Made by a program: the position numbers and the translations under genes. DNA of 64,000 bases from Gimesia chilikensis (lineage in GTDB: Bacteria > Planctomycetota > Planctomycetia > Planctomycetales > Planctomycetaceae), in contig NZ_VTSR01000005.1 in the NCBI RefSeq assembly GCF_008329715.1, positions 496,001-560,000 on the forward strand, written 5' to 3'. The notes under the pieces were generated by a model. That model ran no database searches. It had not been told where the DNA came from and saw only the letters and a list, made by a program, of their open reading frames with translations. Position 1 is the first letter of the stretch; each line of letters begins with the position of its first letter. Positions 25,407 through 34,195 of this stretch are shown here, one piece after another.

Positions 25407-25763
25407 TCAGGGGGCAGCCCAGAATGTTTCGCCTTCCTGGTCATAGATTTTAATATGGCTCTCGCGGTTCTGATCAATCAGCATTGTCATTCCCAGGGTG
25501 CCGGTTTCATCACACAGCATGATGCCTGTCTGGCCCGTGTCAATCGTCCCGATAGCGGCCTGCGTGCTGGCATCGGAATTCAGAATTCGAATACCTGGCT
25601 TGTCTGCAGAGATGCCGATCTTGATCCGCTCACAACCCTGGCTGTCAATAAACTGCAGGTAAGGCTCCCCCTCCACAAAACCCAAGCGCGCCCGTACGTT
25701 TCCTTGCGCATCGACCAGTTGAAATTCTTCCGCCTGGATTACTTCTTTGATTTCTTCGGTCAT
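25407..25763 (-). CDS. Small beta-repeat protein (LxDxxGxxR type), second of a tandem pair
   Basis: The 118-residue protein consists of short strand-turn repeats of the form (F/L)xLxDxxGxxRxRLG: FQLVDAQGNVRARLG, LQFIDSQGCERIKIG, IRILNSDASTQAAIG, GIMLCDETGTLGMTM and IKIYDQEGE. Such repeats probably stack as beta-strands. It has no signal peptide or membrane segment. It is a paralogue of the gene 56 bp upstream (25820-26212), sharing the DSxxxERxxIGI, LNSxAST and GTLG/GLLG blocks in the same order, so the pair arose by tandem duplication. Function is unknown. The start at 25763 is the only ATG that keeps the first repeat; its ribosome-binding site is weak (CAGGGAA). Confidence 0.72.
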   Translation of the reverse strand: MTEEIKEVIQAEEFQLVDAQGNVRARLGFVEGEPYLQFIDSQGCERIKIGISADKPGIRILNSDASTQAAIGTIDTGQTGIMLCDETGTLGMTMLIDQNRESHIKIYDQEGETFWAAP

Positions 25764-25819
25764 CTATGTATTCCCTGTTCGAGAAGGGTCATCGAGAAGT
25801 TGATTACCGCCTGACTCGC

Positions 25820-26212
25820 TTATTGCTGACTTTGAGAACTCGTCCAGCAGACATTACACAAAATCTCAATCCCTCTTTCTTCCACTTCGGGATCATAGAT
25901 ATTGATCTTACCGGGATAACCTGGCCAAACCTCCAGCGTCGTTCCCAGCAATCCCCGTTCATCGTTGATCATCACCCCGGAAGTTTCTGGAAAGATACAA
26001 CCGATGATCAATGAAGTGCTGGCATTAGAATTCAATAACCCTACCCCCGGATGGTCATTAGCGATTCCAATACTGACTCTTTCGTGATAAACACTGTCGA
26101 TGAGCCGTATACGTGGGGAATCATCGGAGCCATAAAACCCCAGTCGACCGCGAGTATCTCCCTGAGGATCTTTCAACAGAAACTCTCGAGCGACTACTGT
26201 TTTTTCTACCAT
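25820..26212 (-). CDS. Small beta-repeat protein (LxDxxGxxR type), first of a tandem pair
   Basis: I start at MVEKTVVAREFLL (130 residues), because the upstream extension of the frame reads through intergenic repeat DNA. The protein has the same repeat order as its neighbour: FLLKDPQGDTRGRLG, IRLIDSVYHERVSIG, VGLLNSNASTSLIIG, GVMINDERGLLG and INIYDPEVEE. It differs by a C-terminal extension with a CNVC pair that could bind a metal or form a disulphide. There is no signal peptide. The two genes are probably one transcript running leftward. I do not recognise a function; binding or scaffold roles are possible but unsupported. Confidence 0.72.
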   Translation of the reverse strand: MVEKTVVAREFLLKDPQGDTRGRLGFYGSDDSPRIRLIDSVYHERVSIGIANDHPGVGLLNSNASTSLIIGCIFPETSGVMINDERGLLGTTLEVWPGYPGKINIYDPEVEERGIEILCNVCWTSSQSQQ

Positions 26213-26295
26213 CGACACTGCTTTCCAAACGAGAGTGAGTAAGACCAGGAACCTGACGAGTATCTTAGTACATCGGTCACAAAATAGACAATGGG

Positions 26296-26375
26296 GTTCT
26301 GCGACCTCCTGTTGCCTGCGGCAATCACGGATTGCATCCGCGACCACCCTGTTTTTTTAGTGAGCGGAATGGCGC
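26296..26375. repeat. Intergenic repeat module A, copy 2
   Basis: Near-identical to 25241-25320, including the T-run and the TGAGCGGAATGGCGC end. It runs directly into module B. Confidence 0.8.
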
Positions 26376-26448
26376 TTGCCGCTCACGGTTGGTGGGCGTG
26401 ATTTGATTTCCCCTGGGGATTGAAGCTGGTGGCGGGTTGCCAGGTGGG
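26373..26448. repeat. Intergenic repeat module B, copy 2
   Basis: Matches 23849-23926 over about 76 bp, with shared blocks GCCGCTCACGGTTGGTGGGC and TTGAAGCTGGTGGCGGGT and scattered substitutions. Confidence 0.75.
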
Positions 26449-26527
26449 AGCTGTGGATTAATTTTTTCATTTGAGAGGTTGTCATGATAGGCACTCATTT
26501 TTGGAAAGAGGAGAGAGGGGGCAGGAC

Positions 26528-26613
26528 AGAATTTTGTCCTGGTGTGCCCAGATTTTGTCCCAGTCTGTCCCGGATTTTGTCCTGGTCTGGCCGGGTTTTG
26601 TCCTGGTGTGTCA
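26528..26613. repeat. Tandem repeat of four ~21-22-bp units
   Basis: Four consecutive units share ATTTTGTCC(C/T) followed by (A/G)GT(C/G)TG and a C/G-rich end, beginning near 26528, 26550, 26572 and 26593. The units are diverged by a few bases each. On the minus strand they read as PGQNP/GQTGTKSG-like peptides, but no plausible gene contains them. Confidence 0.75.
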
Positions 26614-26930
26614 TGCACAGATTGCAGGGCACATCGCGAACATGTTTGTCTTGTTCCAGTGGAGATCAGCTGAAAAGCAGGTGTGGCTGGCTCACCGGTT
26701 TTCCAGAAACCGTACCCGGTTCAACATCCTCGCGCGCGAGCCAGATGGGAACAAGATACGTTTCGGCGGGAGGCGATCAAGGGGAGTTCGTTCAGGTGGG
26801 AGTGGAGGACGTTCAGTGGGGAGATTTGCAGGTGTGGATTGCTGTGGCTCCCAGCATGAGGTCTATGCCTGTTTTTTCTATGGTTTCCTACAGAAGAATG
26901 AGGATGAGTCTCTCTCCAGACAACATCAAC

Positions 26931-26982
26931 TCTGTCACCTCCTGTTGCCTGCGGCAATCACGGATTACATCCGCGACCACCC
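26931..26982. repeat. Intergenic repeat module A, copy 3 (partial)
   Basis: Shares CACCTCCTGTTGCCTGCGGC and CCGCGACCACCC with the other two copies. The T-run and right end are missing. Confidence 0.75.
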
Positions 26983-27033
26983 GGAGGATTTTCTTCCGGT
27001 TCCTATCGAAGGGGTTCACTCAGAAAGTGAGTC

Positions 27034-27068
27034 ACCAGGCGGGCGGGCACACAGGCACCGCCCCTACA
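27034..27068. repeat. Intergenic repeat module C, copy 4
   Basis: CCAGGCGGGCGGGCACACAG leads to CACCGCCCCTACA, the closest relative of the copy at 25169. Confidence 0.65.
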
Positions 27069-27101
27069 GATGGCGCTGATCGGATTTCGGAAACGATTCG
27101 A

Positions 27102-28478
27102 TCAGCTGAGTTCGGGGATGGGAGATCCTTTGGGGAGGATGGGCATGGGACGGCCGCTGTGATCGAGGAAGGCGTGGTGGTGATCGATGCCCAGGAAGCG
27201 GTAGACGGTTGCGAGCAGATCGTTGGGATCGAGCTTGTTGTCTTTGGCGTAGGCGCCGTTGGCGGTGGTCGAACCGATGACCTGTCCCATCTTCATGCCG
27301 CCGCCGGAAACGAGGACCGACATCGCACCGGGCCAGTGATCGCGACCGGGCTGCATGATTTTGGAACGGGTTCCCTTCTGAGGATTGATGCGGGGGGTGC
27401 GACCAAACTCACCGGAGACGATGACCATTACTTTTTCATCCAGCCCGCGATCGTAGATATCTTCCACCAGCGCGGAGACGGCACGGTCGAAAATGGGCAG
27501 GCGACCACGGAGGTCGTCGTAGAGGTGCCCGTTGACGGCATGAATATCCCAGTTGCTGGCACAGCCCTGGACGCCGGGGTTCTGCATCTGCATGGTGACG
27601 AAGCTGCAGCCCGCTTCGACCAGGCGGCGGGCCAGCAGGGCACGCTGTCCCCATTTGTGACGTCCGTATTTTTCGCGGGTGGCTTCGCTCTCTTGAGACA
27701 TGTCAAACGCGTTGCGGGCCTTGTCGCTGGTGAGCATGTTCAAGGCTTTGCTGTTGAACTTATCAATCGATGCGAGCGAGCCGTTCTGATCGATGTCGCG
27801 GCGCATCTGGTCGAAGGAGGTCAGCAACGTCATGCGATCATCGAGACGTTCTTTGAGCTTATCATCCATGGTGATATTGGGGACCTGGAAGTTATCCAGG
27901 TTCGGATCAGCGCCCACGACGAAGGGGAGGGCTGCCTCGCCCAGGTAGGCGCTGCCGCCACCATAGACGCGGGGTTGATTCCCGATGTAGTTGGGCAGAC
28001 CGTTATTCACGTGTTCGCGCATGCGGGAGACAATGGGGCCGATCGTTGGAAACTGCGAGATGGGATCGAGGGGCCGCAACGGATCGCGACCGGAGAGGAA
28101 CCGCCCTGCTCCGCCGGCGTGGTTGGCAAAACCGTGGGAGATCGATCGGATGACGGTAAAGCGATCTGCGACTTTCGCGTGCAGGGGGAGATGCTCGCAG
28201 ATATCCATACCGGGTACATTGGTGTGAATGGGATTGAACTCCCCCCGGTATTCCACCGGAGCGTTGGGCTTGAGGTCATAAGTTTCCATATGACTGGGTC
28301 CGCCCTGCAGCCAGATGAGAATCACCGAGGTATCGGGGGTCGACTTATGGGGAGCAGCACTGACGGCGCGGAGGCGCAGCAGGTCAGCCAGACTCAATCC
28401 GCCGAGTGTCAGGAATCCGGCCTGGAGAAAAGAACGTCGAGACTTGAGCGCCTGAAGCGGTGTCGCGGGACGGTTCAT
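27102..28478 (-). CDS. DUF1501 twin-arginine exported protein (sulfatase-like fold)
   Basis: The 458-residue product starts at MNRPATPLQALK, preceded by GAGGTAAT. Its N-terminus has a Tat signal (SRRSFLQAGFLTLGGLSLADLL), so it should be exported folded. The body is typical of DUF1501, a planctomycete-expanded family related to alkaline phosphatase/sulfatase folds: VILIWLQGGPSHMETYDLKP, IRSISHGFANHAGGAGRFLSG, IVSGEFGRTPRIN and GRDHWPGAMSVLVSGGGMK near the C-terminus. In these bacteria such genes usually sit just behind a DUF1549/DUF1553 cytochrome-like gene; none is present here, and 616 bp of non-coding DNA lies upstream. The biochemical role of the family is not established. Confidence 0.93.
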   Translation of the reverse strand: MNRPATPLQALKSRRSFLQAGFLTLGGLSLADLLRLRAVSAAPHKSTPDTSVILIWLQGGPSHMETYDLKPNAPVEYRGEFNPIHTNVPGMDICEHLPLHAKVADRFTVIRSISHGFANHAGGAGRFLSGRDPLRPLDPISQFPTIGPIVSRMREHVNNGLPNYIGNQPRVYGGGSAYLGEAALPFVVGADPNLDNFQVPNITMDDKLKERLDDRMTLLTSFDQMRRDIDQNGSLASIDKFNSKALNMLTSDKARNAFDMSQESEATREKYGRHKWGQRALLARRLVEAGCSFVTMQMQNPGVQGCASNWDIHAVNGHLYDDLRGRLPIFDRAVSALVEDIYDRGLDEKVMVIVSGEFGRTPRINPQKGTRSKIMQPGRDHWPGAMSVLVSGGGMKMGQVIGSTTANGAYAKDNKLDPNDLLATVYRFLGIDHHHAFLDHSGRPMPILPKGSPIPELS

Positions 28479-29094
28479 CGTGATTACCTCGGCTGGCTGT
28501 GGTGGTGGGATTTTCAGGTGACTGACTCTCGGTGCCTGCTGCAGGGTCCCCATTCACGGTGGTCGGGCAGCAGCAGAGATTCACTTAAACACCTGCTTAT
28601 ATATCGTATCAAAATGAACCAGAGGTTCCATACTTTTCCCAGCCGGAATGAGACTGATCTGAGATTTCGACGGACCTTTGAACGTAAATCAATGAAATTT
28701 ATTAACTTATAGCCATACATATTTTGAGGACTCGTGATTTTCTAAGTCAGGACAGCGTGGATACGGTCAGGAGTGACTTAACCTGAATAATCGAAACAGG
28801 TTTTGTAACCCGTTAGCAGAGGCTGATTAATGCGAATGTCTCTGGACGAAAATCGGATTCTGAGCAGGAAATGACTCGTTATTGTCCCCCGGAGTAGATA
28901 GAATTGAGATCGAAATCAGTCTTTGATTTTCCCAAACCGAACATCAGGCGTACGAGGTGCGTCTACAGGTTTGTCTGTTATGGTGACAGCAAACGCTGAT
29001 CGAGCAGGTTCCCGACTGAAACCAATGCGGGGATCTGAGATCAGTCAGATAGAATTTCAGAGTTTTAAAGATCATCGAAAAGAAGGGTGAAACA
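28479..29094. other. Divergent intergenic region between the DUF1501 gene and ilvB
   Basis: These 616 bp contain no credible gene. I looked for a leader peptide rich in branched-chain residues or a T-box-like element ahead of ilvB and saw none. The sequence around 28700-28760 is AT-rich and may hold promoters. Confidence 0.5.
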
Positions 29095-30876
29095 GTGGCC
29101 ACTGCCAACGAAAAAGAGACGAAAACGACTACCATCAATGGCGCTGAGATTCTGGTTCAGGCATTGGTGCGGCAGGGCGTCAAGACGATCTTCGCCTACC
29201 CCGGCGGTTGCAGCATGCCTCTGCATCAGGCTTTGATGAAATACAAAGACGACATCCGCACCCTGCTGCCCCGCCACGAACAGGGTGGTGGTTTCGCAGC
29301 CCAGGGGATTGCCCGTACAACGGGTGAAGTGGGCGTCTGTATGGCGACCAGTGGTCCCGGTGCAACCAACCTGGTAACGGCCCTGGCGGATGCCAAGCTG
29401 GACAGTATTCCGATGGTGGCGATTACCGGTCAGGTACCGCAGGCTGTCATCGGTAGCGACGCGTTCCAGGAAACGCCGATGGTTGAAATTTCCCGCGCCA
29501 TCACCAAACACACCTACATGGTTACCGACGTTAAAGACGTCGCCCGCATCGTGAAGGAAGCCTTCTTCATCGCGAACACCGGCCGTCCGGGTCCCGTGCT
29601 GATCGACTTCCCCAAAGACTGTCAGCTGGCCACACTTGATGACGAGCCGGATTACGATCCCGAAACCTATCTGCCCGGTTATCGTCCCGAGTTGCGGAAA
29701 GCAGCTCCCGAACAGATCAAACAGATTCTGGCAGCGATCAAACGTTCCAAGAAACCGATCTTATACGTCGGTGGTGGTGCCATCATTTCCGACGCTTCCG
29801 AAGAACTCGTGAAGTTCGCCCGTAAGACCAACATTCCCGTAACCACGACCGTAATGGGACTGGGCGTATTCCCCGGTGACGATCCCCTGAGCCTGGACAT
29901 GCTGGGGATGCACGGCACCGTGTATGCGAACTATGCCGTCAACGAAGCCGACCTGCTGCTGGCATTCGGCGTGCGGTTTGACGACCGCGTGACCGGTAAG
30001 CTCGAAGAGTTCGCCAAGCATGGTAAGATCGTGCATGTGGACATCGACCCGTCTGAGCTGCAGAAAAACAAGGAAGCTCACATTCCGATCAATGCGGATC
30101 TGAAACACGTTCTGGCCGCATTGAACGAAGCGATTACCGATGATGACCTGCCCCAGGTTGATAACTGGCTGGCCCAGGTCAAAGAGTGGAAAGAAAAGTT
30201 CCCGCTCAAGTATCCCGAGTTGGGCGATGTGATGTCACAGCAGTATGCGATTCACGAACTCTGGCAGCAGACCAAAGACAAAGATCCTTACATCACCGTA
30301 GGCGTTGGTCAGCACCAGATGTGGGCGGCTCAGTTCTACAAGTTCAACAAGCCCCGCCACTGGCTCAGCAGTTCCGGACTGGGAACTATGGGCTTCGGTC
30401 TGCCCGCGGCAATGGGCGTTCAGGCTCAGTTCCCGGATTCACTGGTGGTTGACATTGACGGCGATGGTTCGATGCTGATGAACGTCCAGGAAATGGCGAC
30501 GCTTTACACTGAAAACCTGCCGGTGAAAATCCTGCTGCTGAACAACCAGCACCTCGGCATGGTGGTGCAGTGGGAAGACCGCTTCATGGAAGGGCGTCGT
30601 GCCCATACTTACCTGGGTCCCGTGCATCATCCCGAATGGGAGGGCAAAGGTTCCGGTGATCATGGAGAAGTCACTTATCCCGACTTCGTTTCGATCGCGA
30701 GAGGTTTCGGCCTGAAAGCGAAACAGGTTCGCTCCAAAGCCGAGTACCCGGCTGCCCTGGCGGAGATGCTGGCTTCAGACGAGCCTTATCTGCTGGACGT
30801 GATCTGCACTTACCAGGAACACGTGCTGCCGATGATTCCCAGCGGTGGAACCGTGAACGACATCATCACAGAGTAA
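29095..30876 (+). CDS. ilvB: Acetolactate synthase, large (catalytic) subunit
   Basis: The 593-residue protein is a thiamine-diphosphate enzyme that joins two pyruvates, or pyruvate and 2-oxobutyrate, in branched-chain amino acid synthesis. Order of domains: N-terminal pyrimidine-binding domain ([19 protein letters not shown], with the catalytic Glu in [15 protein letters not shown]), central domain with the FAD-binding type region ([31 protein letters not shown]) and C-terminal ThDP domain ([14 protein letters not shown] ... [18 protein letters not shown]). It starts at GTG, supported by AGAAGGGTGA. Length and motifs fit the anabolic, herbicide-type AHAS. The regulatory small subunit gene ilvN, often next to it, is absent here; a small membrane protein follows instead. 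Confidence 0.95.
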   Translation: MATANEKETKTTTINGAEILVQALVRQGVKTIFAYPGGCSMPLHQALMKYKDDIRTLLPRHEQGGGFAAQGIARTTGEVGVCMATSGPGATNLVTALADAKLDSIPMVAITGQVPQAVIGSDAFQETPMVEISRAITKHTYMVTDVKDVARIVKEAFFIANTGRPGPVLIDFPKDCQLATLDDEPDYDPETYLPGYRPELRKAAPEQIKQILAAIKRSKKPILYVGGGAIISDASEELVKFARKTNIPVTTTVMGLGVFPGDDPLSLDMLGMHGTVYANYAVNEADLLLAFGVRFDDRVTGKLEEFAKHGKIVHVDIDPSELQKNKEAHIPINADLKHVLAALNEAITDDDLPQVDNWLAQVKEWKEKFPLKYPELGDVMSQQYAIHELWQQTKDKDPYITVGVGQHQMWAAQFYKFNKPRHWLSSSGLGTMGFGLPAAMGVQAQFPDSLVVDIDGDGSMLMNVQEMATLYTENLPVKILLLNNQHLGMVVQWEDRFMEGRRAHTYLGPVHHPEWEGKGSGDHGEVTYPDFVSIARGFGLKAKQVRSKAEYPAALAEMLASDEPYLLDVICTYQEHVLPMIPSGGTVNDIITE

Positions 30877-30945
30877 TCGACGGTCACCTGGCCTGGCGCA
30901 GGAAACGGATTGAAACAAACCCGGTATTGAACAGGAGTAACGTCA

Positions 30946-31137
30946 ATGCTGATTGCTGCGCCACTGGGTCAGGACCCCGGTTATCTTGTGGGCTGGGGAA
31001 CGCTGTCGTTGATCAACGCCGGGCTCGCTCAGGGTAAAAACCGGAGCGGGCTGGTCTGGTTTCTGATCTCTCTGTTACTGGGCCCCATCGCGACGTTTAT
31101 CCTGGTCGCTTTCTGCGAGAAGCTGCCCGGGCCTTAA
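30946..31137 (+). CDS. Small membrane protein
   Basis: The 63-residue product has one or two hydrophobic segments: a weak one near the N-terminus and a strong one in VWFLISLLLGPIATFILVAF. The pattern of a small-residue helix, a KNRSG turn, then WFxxxLLxGPxAxxxL occurs in many short bacterial membrane proteins with no known function. A good ribosome-binding site (CAGGAGTAA) precedes ATG at 30946. It lies 69 bp after ilvB and could share its transcript. Confidence 0.65.
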   Translation: MLIAAPLGQDPGYLVGWGTLSLINAGLAQGKNRSGLVWFLISLLLGPIATFILVAFCEKLPGP

Positions 31138-31238
31138 TAAAGTGTAAAAAAATCCCCCCTGTGGGCTGGAGAAAAAATCTGACGGGCCGATAAGATAAAG
31201 GACTCTGAGAGTCCATTCTGCTTCTTTACGAGGGAATC

Positions 31239-32672
31239 ATGAGTCAGCAGAGACAAATCGGCGTGACCGTCTTACCGGAGTATCTGCAGTACGAGGGAGT
31301 CGAAAATGTTCTCGACAATCTCATGCAGCGGGCAGGGGTGACTGCCGTCTCCACCTCGCCTTACGTCATGCAACTGGCCGACGTACAGACCGGAGTCCGC
31401 GAACCCCCGGCGGATGCGGGAGCCGGCCAGGTCCGCCTGCTGGACCGTCCGCTCTGGGAAGGAAAGCGGGAGCTGTGGGTGCGAACGTCCCCCAGCTTCG
31501 TCCCCGATGAAAGGCTCTATGCAGACTTGCGCTATCAGCCCGCGAGTGCCGATGAACTGACACATCGCGAAGGTCAGGTGGTAGCCCACTTCATTGAAGC
31601 GGCCCATGACCGCGGCCTGGAAGTCTATTTCCAGGTGCAGGCTGCGATCCCGCCCGGGTATCGTGTGCAGTTTGGAGGCCCGGTCGAAGAAGATATTCCC
31701 CGCCTGCCCGAGGGTTCGCTCCCGCGGAAACGCGTCGCGAATAACGGGAGCCTGGCGAGCCCGCACATCATCGAATACCAGCATGCGCTGATTCGCGATC
31801 TGTTACAGCATTACCCGGACATCGACGGCATTCGTTTCGACTGGCCCGAGTATCCGCCATACTTCCTCGATTCGGCGTTCTTCGATTTCAGCGACCATGC
31901 ACGACGGGCGGCCGACCGACTCGGCTACCACTTCGAACAAATGCGGGAAGACTCGCTGGCTTTGTATCAAAAGCTCAATGGCGGGCTGACGAACTTCGAC
32001 CTGGATAACTGGCTCGCCGAAGAAAATCAGGCCGCGAACTTCACGGTCTGGCTCAACGATCATTTCCCCGGGGCGTCCGCGATGCTGCTGCTCAAGGCGC
32101 AGCTCTCTAAAGAACTGCTGGCGGGCTTCCGCAAAACAATGGACGACGCCGGCAAGCCGAACGTCGAACTCGCGCCCAGCGCGTTTCCACCTCCCTGGTC
32201 GATCATTTCGGGGATGAACTATTCACTGGCAGCGAAATACTGTAATTCAGTCAGCGTCAAACTGTATGGCATGCACTGGTCGATGATTCTCAGATCCTAT
32301 GGCGATCAACTGCTGGCAGCGAACCCGGGGCTCTCGGAAACATTGCTGGTTCGCGCGTTGTTCAAATTCCTGGATATCACCGATGCGGATCCGCCGGAAC
32401 GACTTTCTGAAGTCTATTACCCCGGCCCTGAAGAACCGCATCTCTCCGGACCGCTGGCCCAAGAGCGAAAAATCCTGGCAGCCCGCAAGCTGGCCCGACC
32501 AATGCCGATTTATGCGCTAGCGCACGGTTACGGACCCACGGAAGATTTTCGCGAGCGAATGCAGGCCGCGACTGATATCAGCCCGGACGGCGTCTGGGTC
32601 AATCGCTACTGTTACCTGAATGACGATAAGCTGGACATCATCGGGCAGTGTGCCGTGGGTTGTAATACATAA
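31239..32672 (+). CDS. TIM-barrel, glycoside-hydrolase-like protein
   Basis: The 477-residue protein has the layout of a (beta/alpha)8 glycosidase-like barrel: an N-terminal strand IGVTVLPEYLQYEG, AHDRGLEVYFQVQAAIPPGY at about residue 130, a strand with acidic groups DIDGIRFDWPEYPPYF near 190, NVELAPSAFPPPWS and VSVKLYGMHWSMI, with an acidic cluster at the presumed active site. It has no signal peptide, so it is probably cytoplasmic. The exact family is not recognised; relatives annotated as putative glycosyl hydrolases occur in planctomycetes. The start has GAGGGAATC upstream. A GGACTC/GAGTCC hairpin sits at 31200-31214, before the ribosome-binding site. Confidence 0.75.
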   Translation: MSQQRQIGVTVLPEYLQYEGVENVLDNLMQRAGVTAVSTSPYVMQLADVQTGVREPPADAGAGQVRLLDRPLWEGKRELWVRTSPSFVPDERLYADLRYQPASADELTHREGQVVAHFIEAAHDRGLEVYFQVQAAIPPGYRVQFGGPVEEDIPRLPEGSLPRKRVANNGSLASPHIIEYQHALIRDLLQHYPDIDGIRFDWPEYPPYFLDSAFFDFSDHARRAADRLGYHFEQMREDSLALYQKLNGGLTNFDLDNWLAEENQAANFTVWLNDHFPGASAMLLLKAQLSKELLAGFRKTMDDAGKPNVELAPSAFPPPWSIISGMNYSLAAKYCNSVSVKLYGMHWSMILRSYGDQLLAANPGLSETLLVRALFKFLDITDADPPERLSEVYYPGPEEPHLSGPLAQERKILAARKLARPMPIYALAHGYGPTEDFRERMQAATDISPDGVWVNRYCYLNDDKLDIIGQCAVGCNT

Positions 32673-32786
32673 AATTTGAGAGAAAAACCGATCGGTCACT
32701 CGATCGATATTTAATTCCTCGAGTCATTCAGTAGGATAGCAGTAACCCGCTCTTTCACCGGTTGAACATCCAGGAGGGAACTGCTC

Positions 32787-34175
32787 ATGCTGCACGGCCA
32801 GAAAAATCCTAACGAAGACGATCTCGACTCAGTCATCACGCCCGCTTACGGCGGCCGCTACATTCGGGAACCGGTTCCCAAATACCAGATGCCCCAGGAC
32901 GGCCTGCCTCCCAAAGTCGCTTACAACCTGATTCGCGACGAACTGATTCTGGACGGCAACTCGCGACTGAACCTGGCGACGTTCGTTACGACCTGGATGG
33001 AAGACGAAGCCCGGCAGTTGATGTCTGAAACGTTCGACAAGAACATGATCGACAAAGACGAGTATCCGCAGACTGCGGAAATCGAACTCCGCTGCACCAA
33101 CATGCTGGCCCAGTTATGGAATTCTCCTTCGGAAGAAAACTCGATTGGCTGCTCGACCATCGGTTCCAGTGAAGCGGCGATGCTGGGTGGCATGGCGCTG
33201 AAATGGAACTGGCGTAAACGCCGTGAAGCCCAGGGCAAGCCCGCAGACAAACCAAACATGGTCATGGGTATCAACGTGCAGGTCTGCTGGGAAAAATTCT
33301 GTCGCTACTGGGAAATCGAACCCCGTTTCGTTCCCATGGAAGGGGACCGTTACTGCCTGACTGCGGAAGAAGCGGTCAAGCTGGTCGACGAAAACACCAT
33401 CGGTGTGGTGGTCATCATGGGCAGCACCTTTGACGGTCGATATGAAAACGTCAAAGAGGTCAACGACGCACTCACCAGACTCAACACCGAAACCGGCTGG
33501 GACGTACCGATTCACGTCGATGCAGCTTCCGGTGGTTTCGTCGCACCATTCCTGCAACCCGATCTGGAATGGGACTTCCGTCTGCCGCTGGTGAAATCGA
33601 TCAATACATCCGGGCATAAGTTCGGCCTGGTGTATCCGGGAGTTGGCTGGGTGTTGTGGCGCAGCCGAGAGGAACTGCCCGAGGAACTGATCTTTCACTG
33701 CAACTATCTGGGGGGAGACCTGCCCAACTTTGCGCTGAACTTTTCCCGTCCCGGTAACCAGGTGGTAGCGCAGTACTTCAACTTCCTGAGACTGGGGCAC
33801 GAAGGTTATCGCGAGATTCATCAGACATCGCAGGACGTGGCGATGTACCTCTCAGCGGGCATCGCGAAGCTGGGTCCGTTTGATCTGATTTCCGACGGCA
33901 GCGACATTCCCGTGTTCGCCTTCACCACCAACGAAAAGGCGAACTTCAGCGTGTTTGATATTTCCGACAAAGTTCGCGAACGAGGCTGGCTGGTTCCCGC
34001 CTATACCTTCCCGAAGAATCGGGAAGATCTGGCGGTGCTGCGGTGCGTCTGCAAGGAGGGTTTCACCCGCGACATGGCTGACATGCTGCTCGGTGATCTG
34101 CAGCATGCCATCGACTACTTTGCTCAGCGTCCGGATCATGAACCGCAAGCCGGCGGTTCCAGTTTCCATCACTGA
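32787..34175 (+). CDS. gadB: Glutamate decarboxylase
   Basis: The 462-residue product is a PLP-dependent group II decarboxylase that turns glutamate into GABA and consumes a proton. Conserved regions are visible throughout: RNLATFVTTWME-like NLATFVTTWMEDEARQLM, the cofactor-binding IGSSEAAMLGGMALKW, HVDAASGGFVAPF with the PLP-contacting Asp, and the lysine that forms the Schiff base in NTSGHKFGLVYPGVGW at about residue 275. Length equals bacterial GadA/GadB. A strong AGGAGGGAA precedes ATG. No gadC-type glutamate/GABA antiporter is adjacent, so its link to acid resistance is not shown here; GABA-shunt metabolism is an alternative. Confidence 0.95.
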   Translation: MLHGQKNPNEDDLDSVITPAYGGRYIREPVPKYQMPQDGLPPKVAYNLIRDELILDGNSRLNLATFVTTWMEDEARQLMSETFDKNMIDKDEYPQTAEIELRCTNMLAQLWNSPSEENSIGCSTIGSSEAAMLGGMALKWNWRKRREAQGKPADKPNMVMGINVQVCWEKFCRYWEIEPRFVPMEGDRYCLTAEEAVKLVDENTIGVVVIMGSTFDGRYENVKEVNDALTRLNTETGWDVPIHVDAASGGFVAPFLQPDLEWDFRLPLVKSINTSGHKFGLVYPGVGWVLWRSREELPEELIFHCNYLGGDLPNFALNFSRPGNQVVAQYFNFLRLGHEGYREIHQTSQDVAMYLSAGIAKLGPFDLISDGSDIPVFAFTTNEKANFSVFDISDKVRERGWLVPAYTFPKNREDLAVLRCVCKEGFTRDMADMLLGDLQHAIDYFAQRPDHEPQAGGSSFHH

Positions 34176-34195
34176 GCCATTGCGAGTTGTGACTA

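Larger units (their letters stand above)
26213..27101. other. Repeat-rich intergenic region upstream of the beta-repeat pair
   Basis: About 890 bp without a credible gene. It holds module A (26296-26375), module B (26373-26448), a four-unit tandem repeat (26528-26613), another module A (26931-26982) and a module C (27034-27068). Long plus-strand frames that pass through here continue antisense to the DUF1501 gene and are not believable. Confidence 0.7.

Noticed and set aside
23849..27068. CRISPR-like array because of repeated segments
   Set aside because: Repeats are few, unevenly spaced, differ in kind and have no regular spacers or cas genes.
26484..28712. Long plus-strand frame of 742 codons
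   Set aside because: It runs through intergenic repeats and then antisense to the DUF1501 gene; it has no recognisable domain, and the minus-strand gene is unambiguous.
33114..33821. Minus-strand frame of 235 codons
   Set aside because: Antisense to glutamate decarboxylase, with no features of its own.
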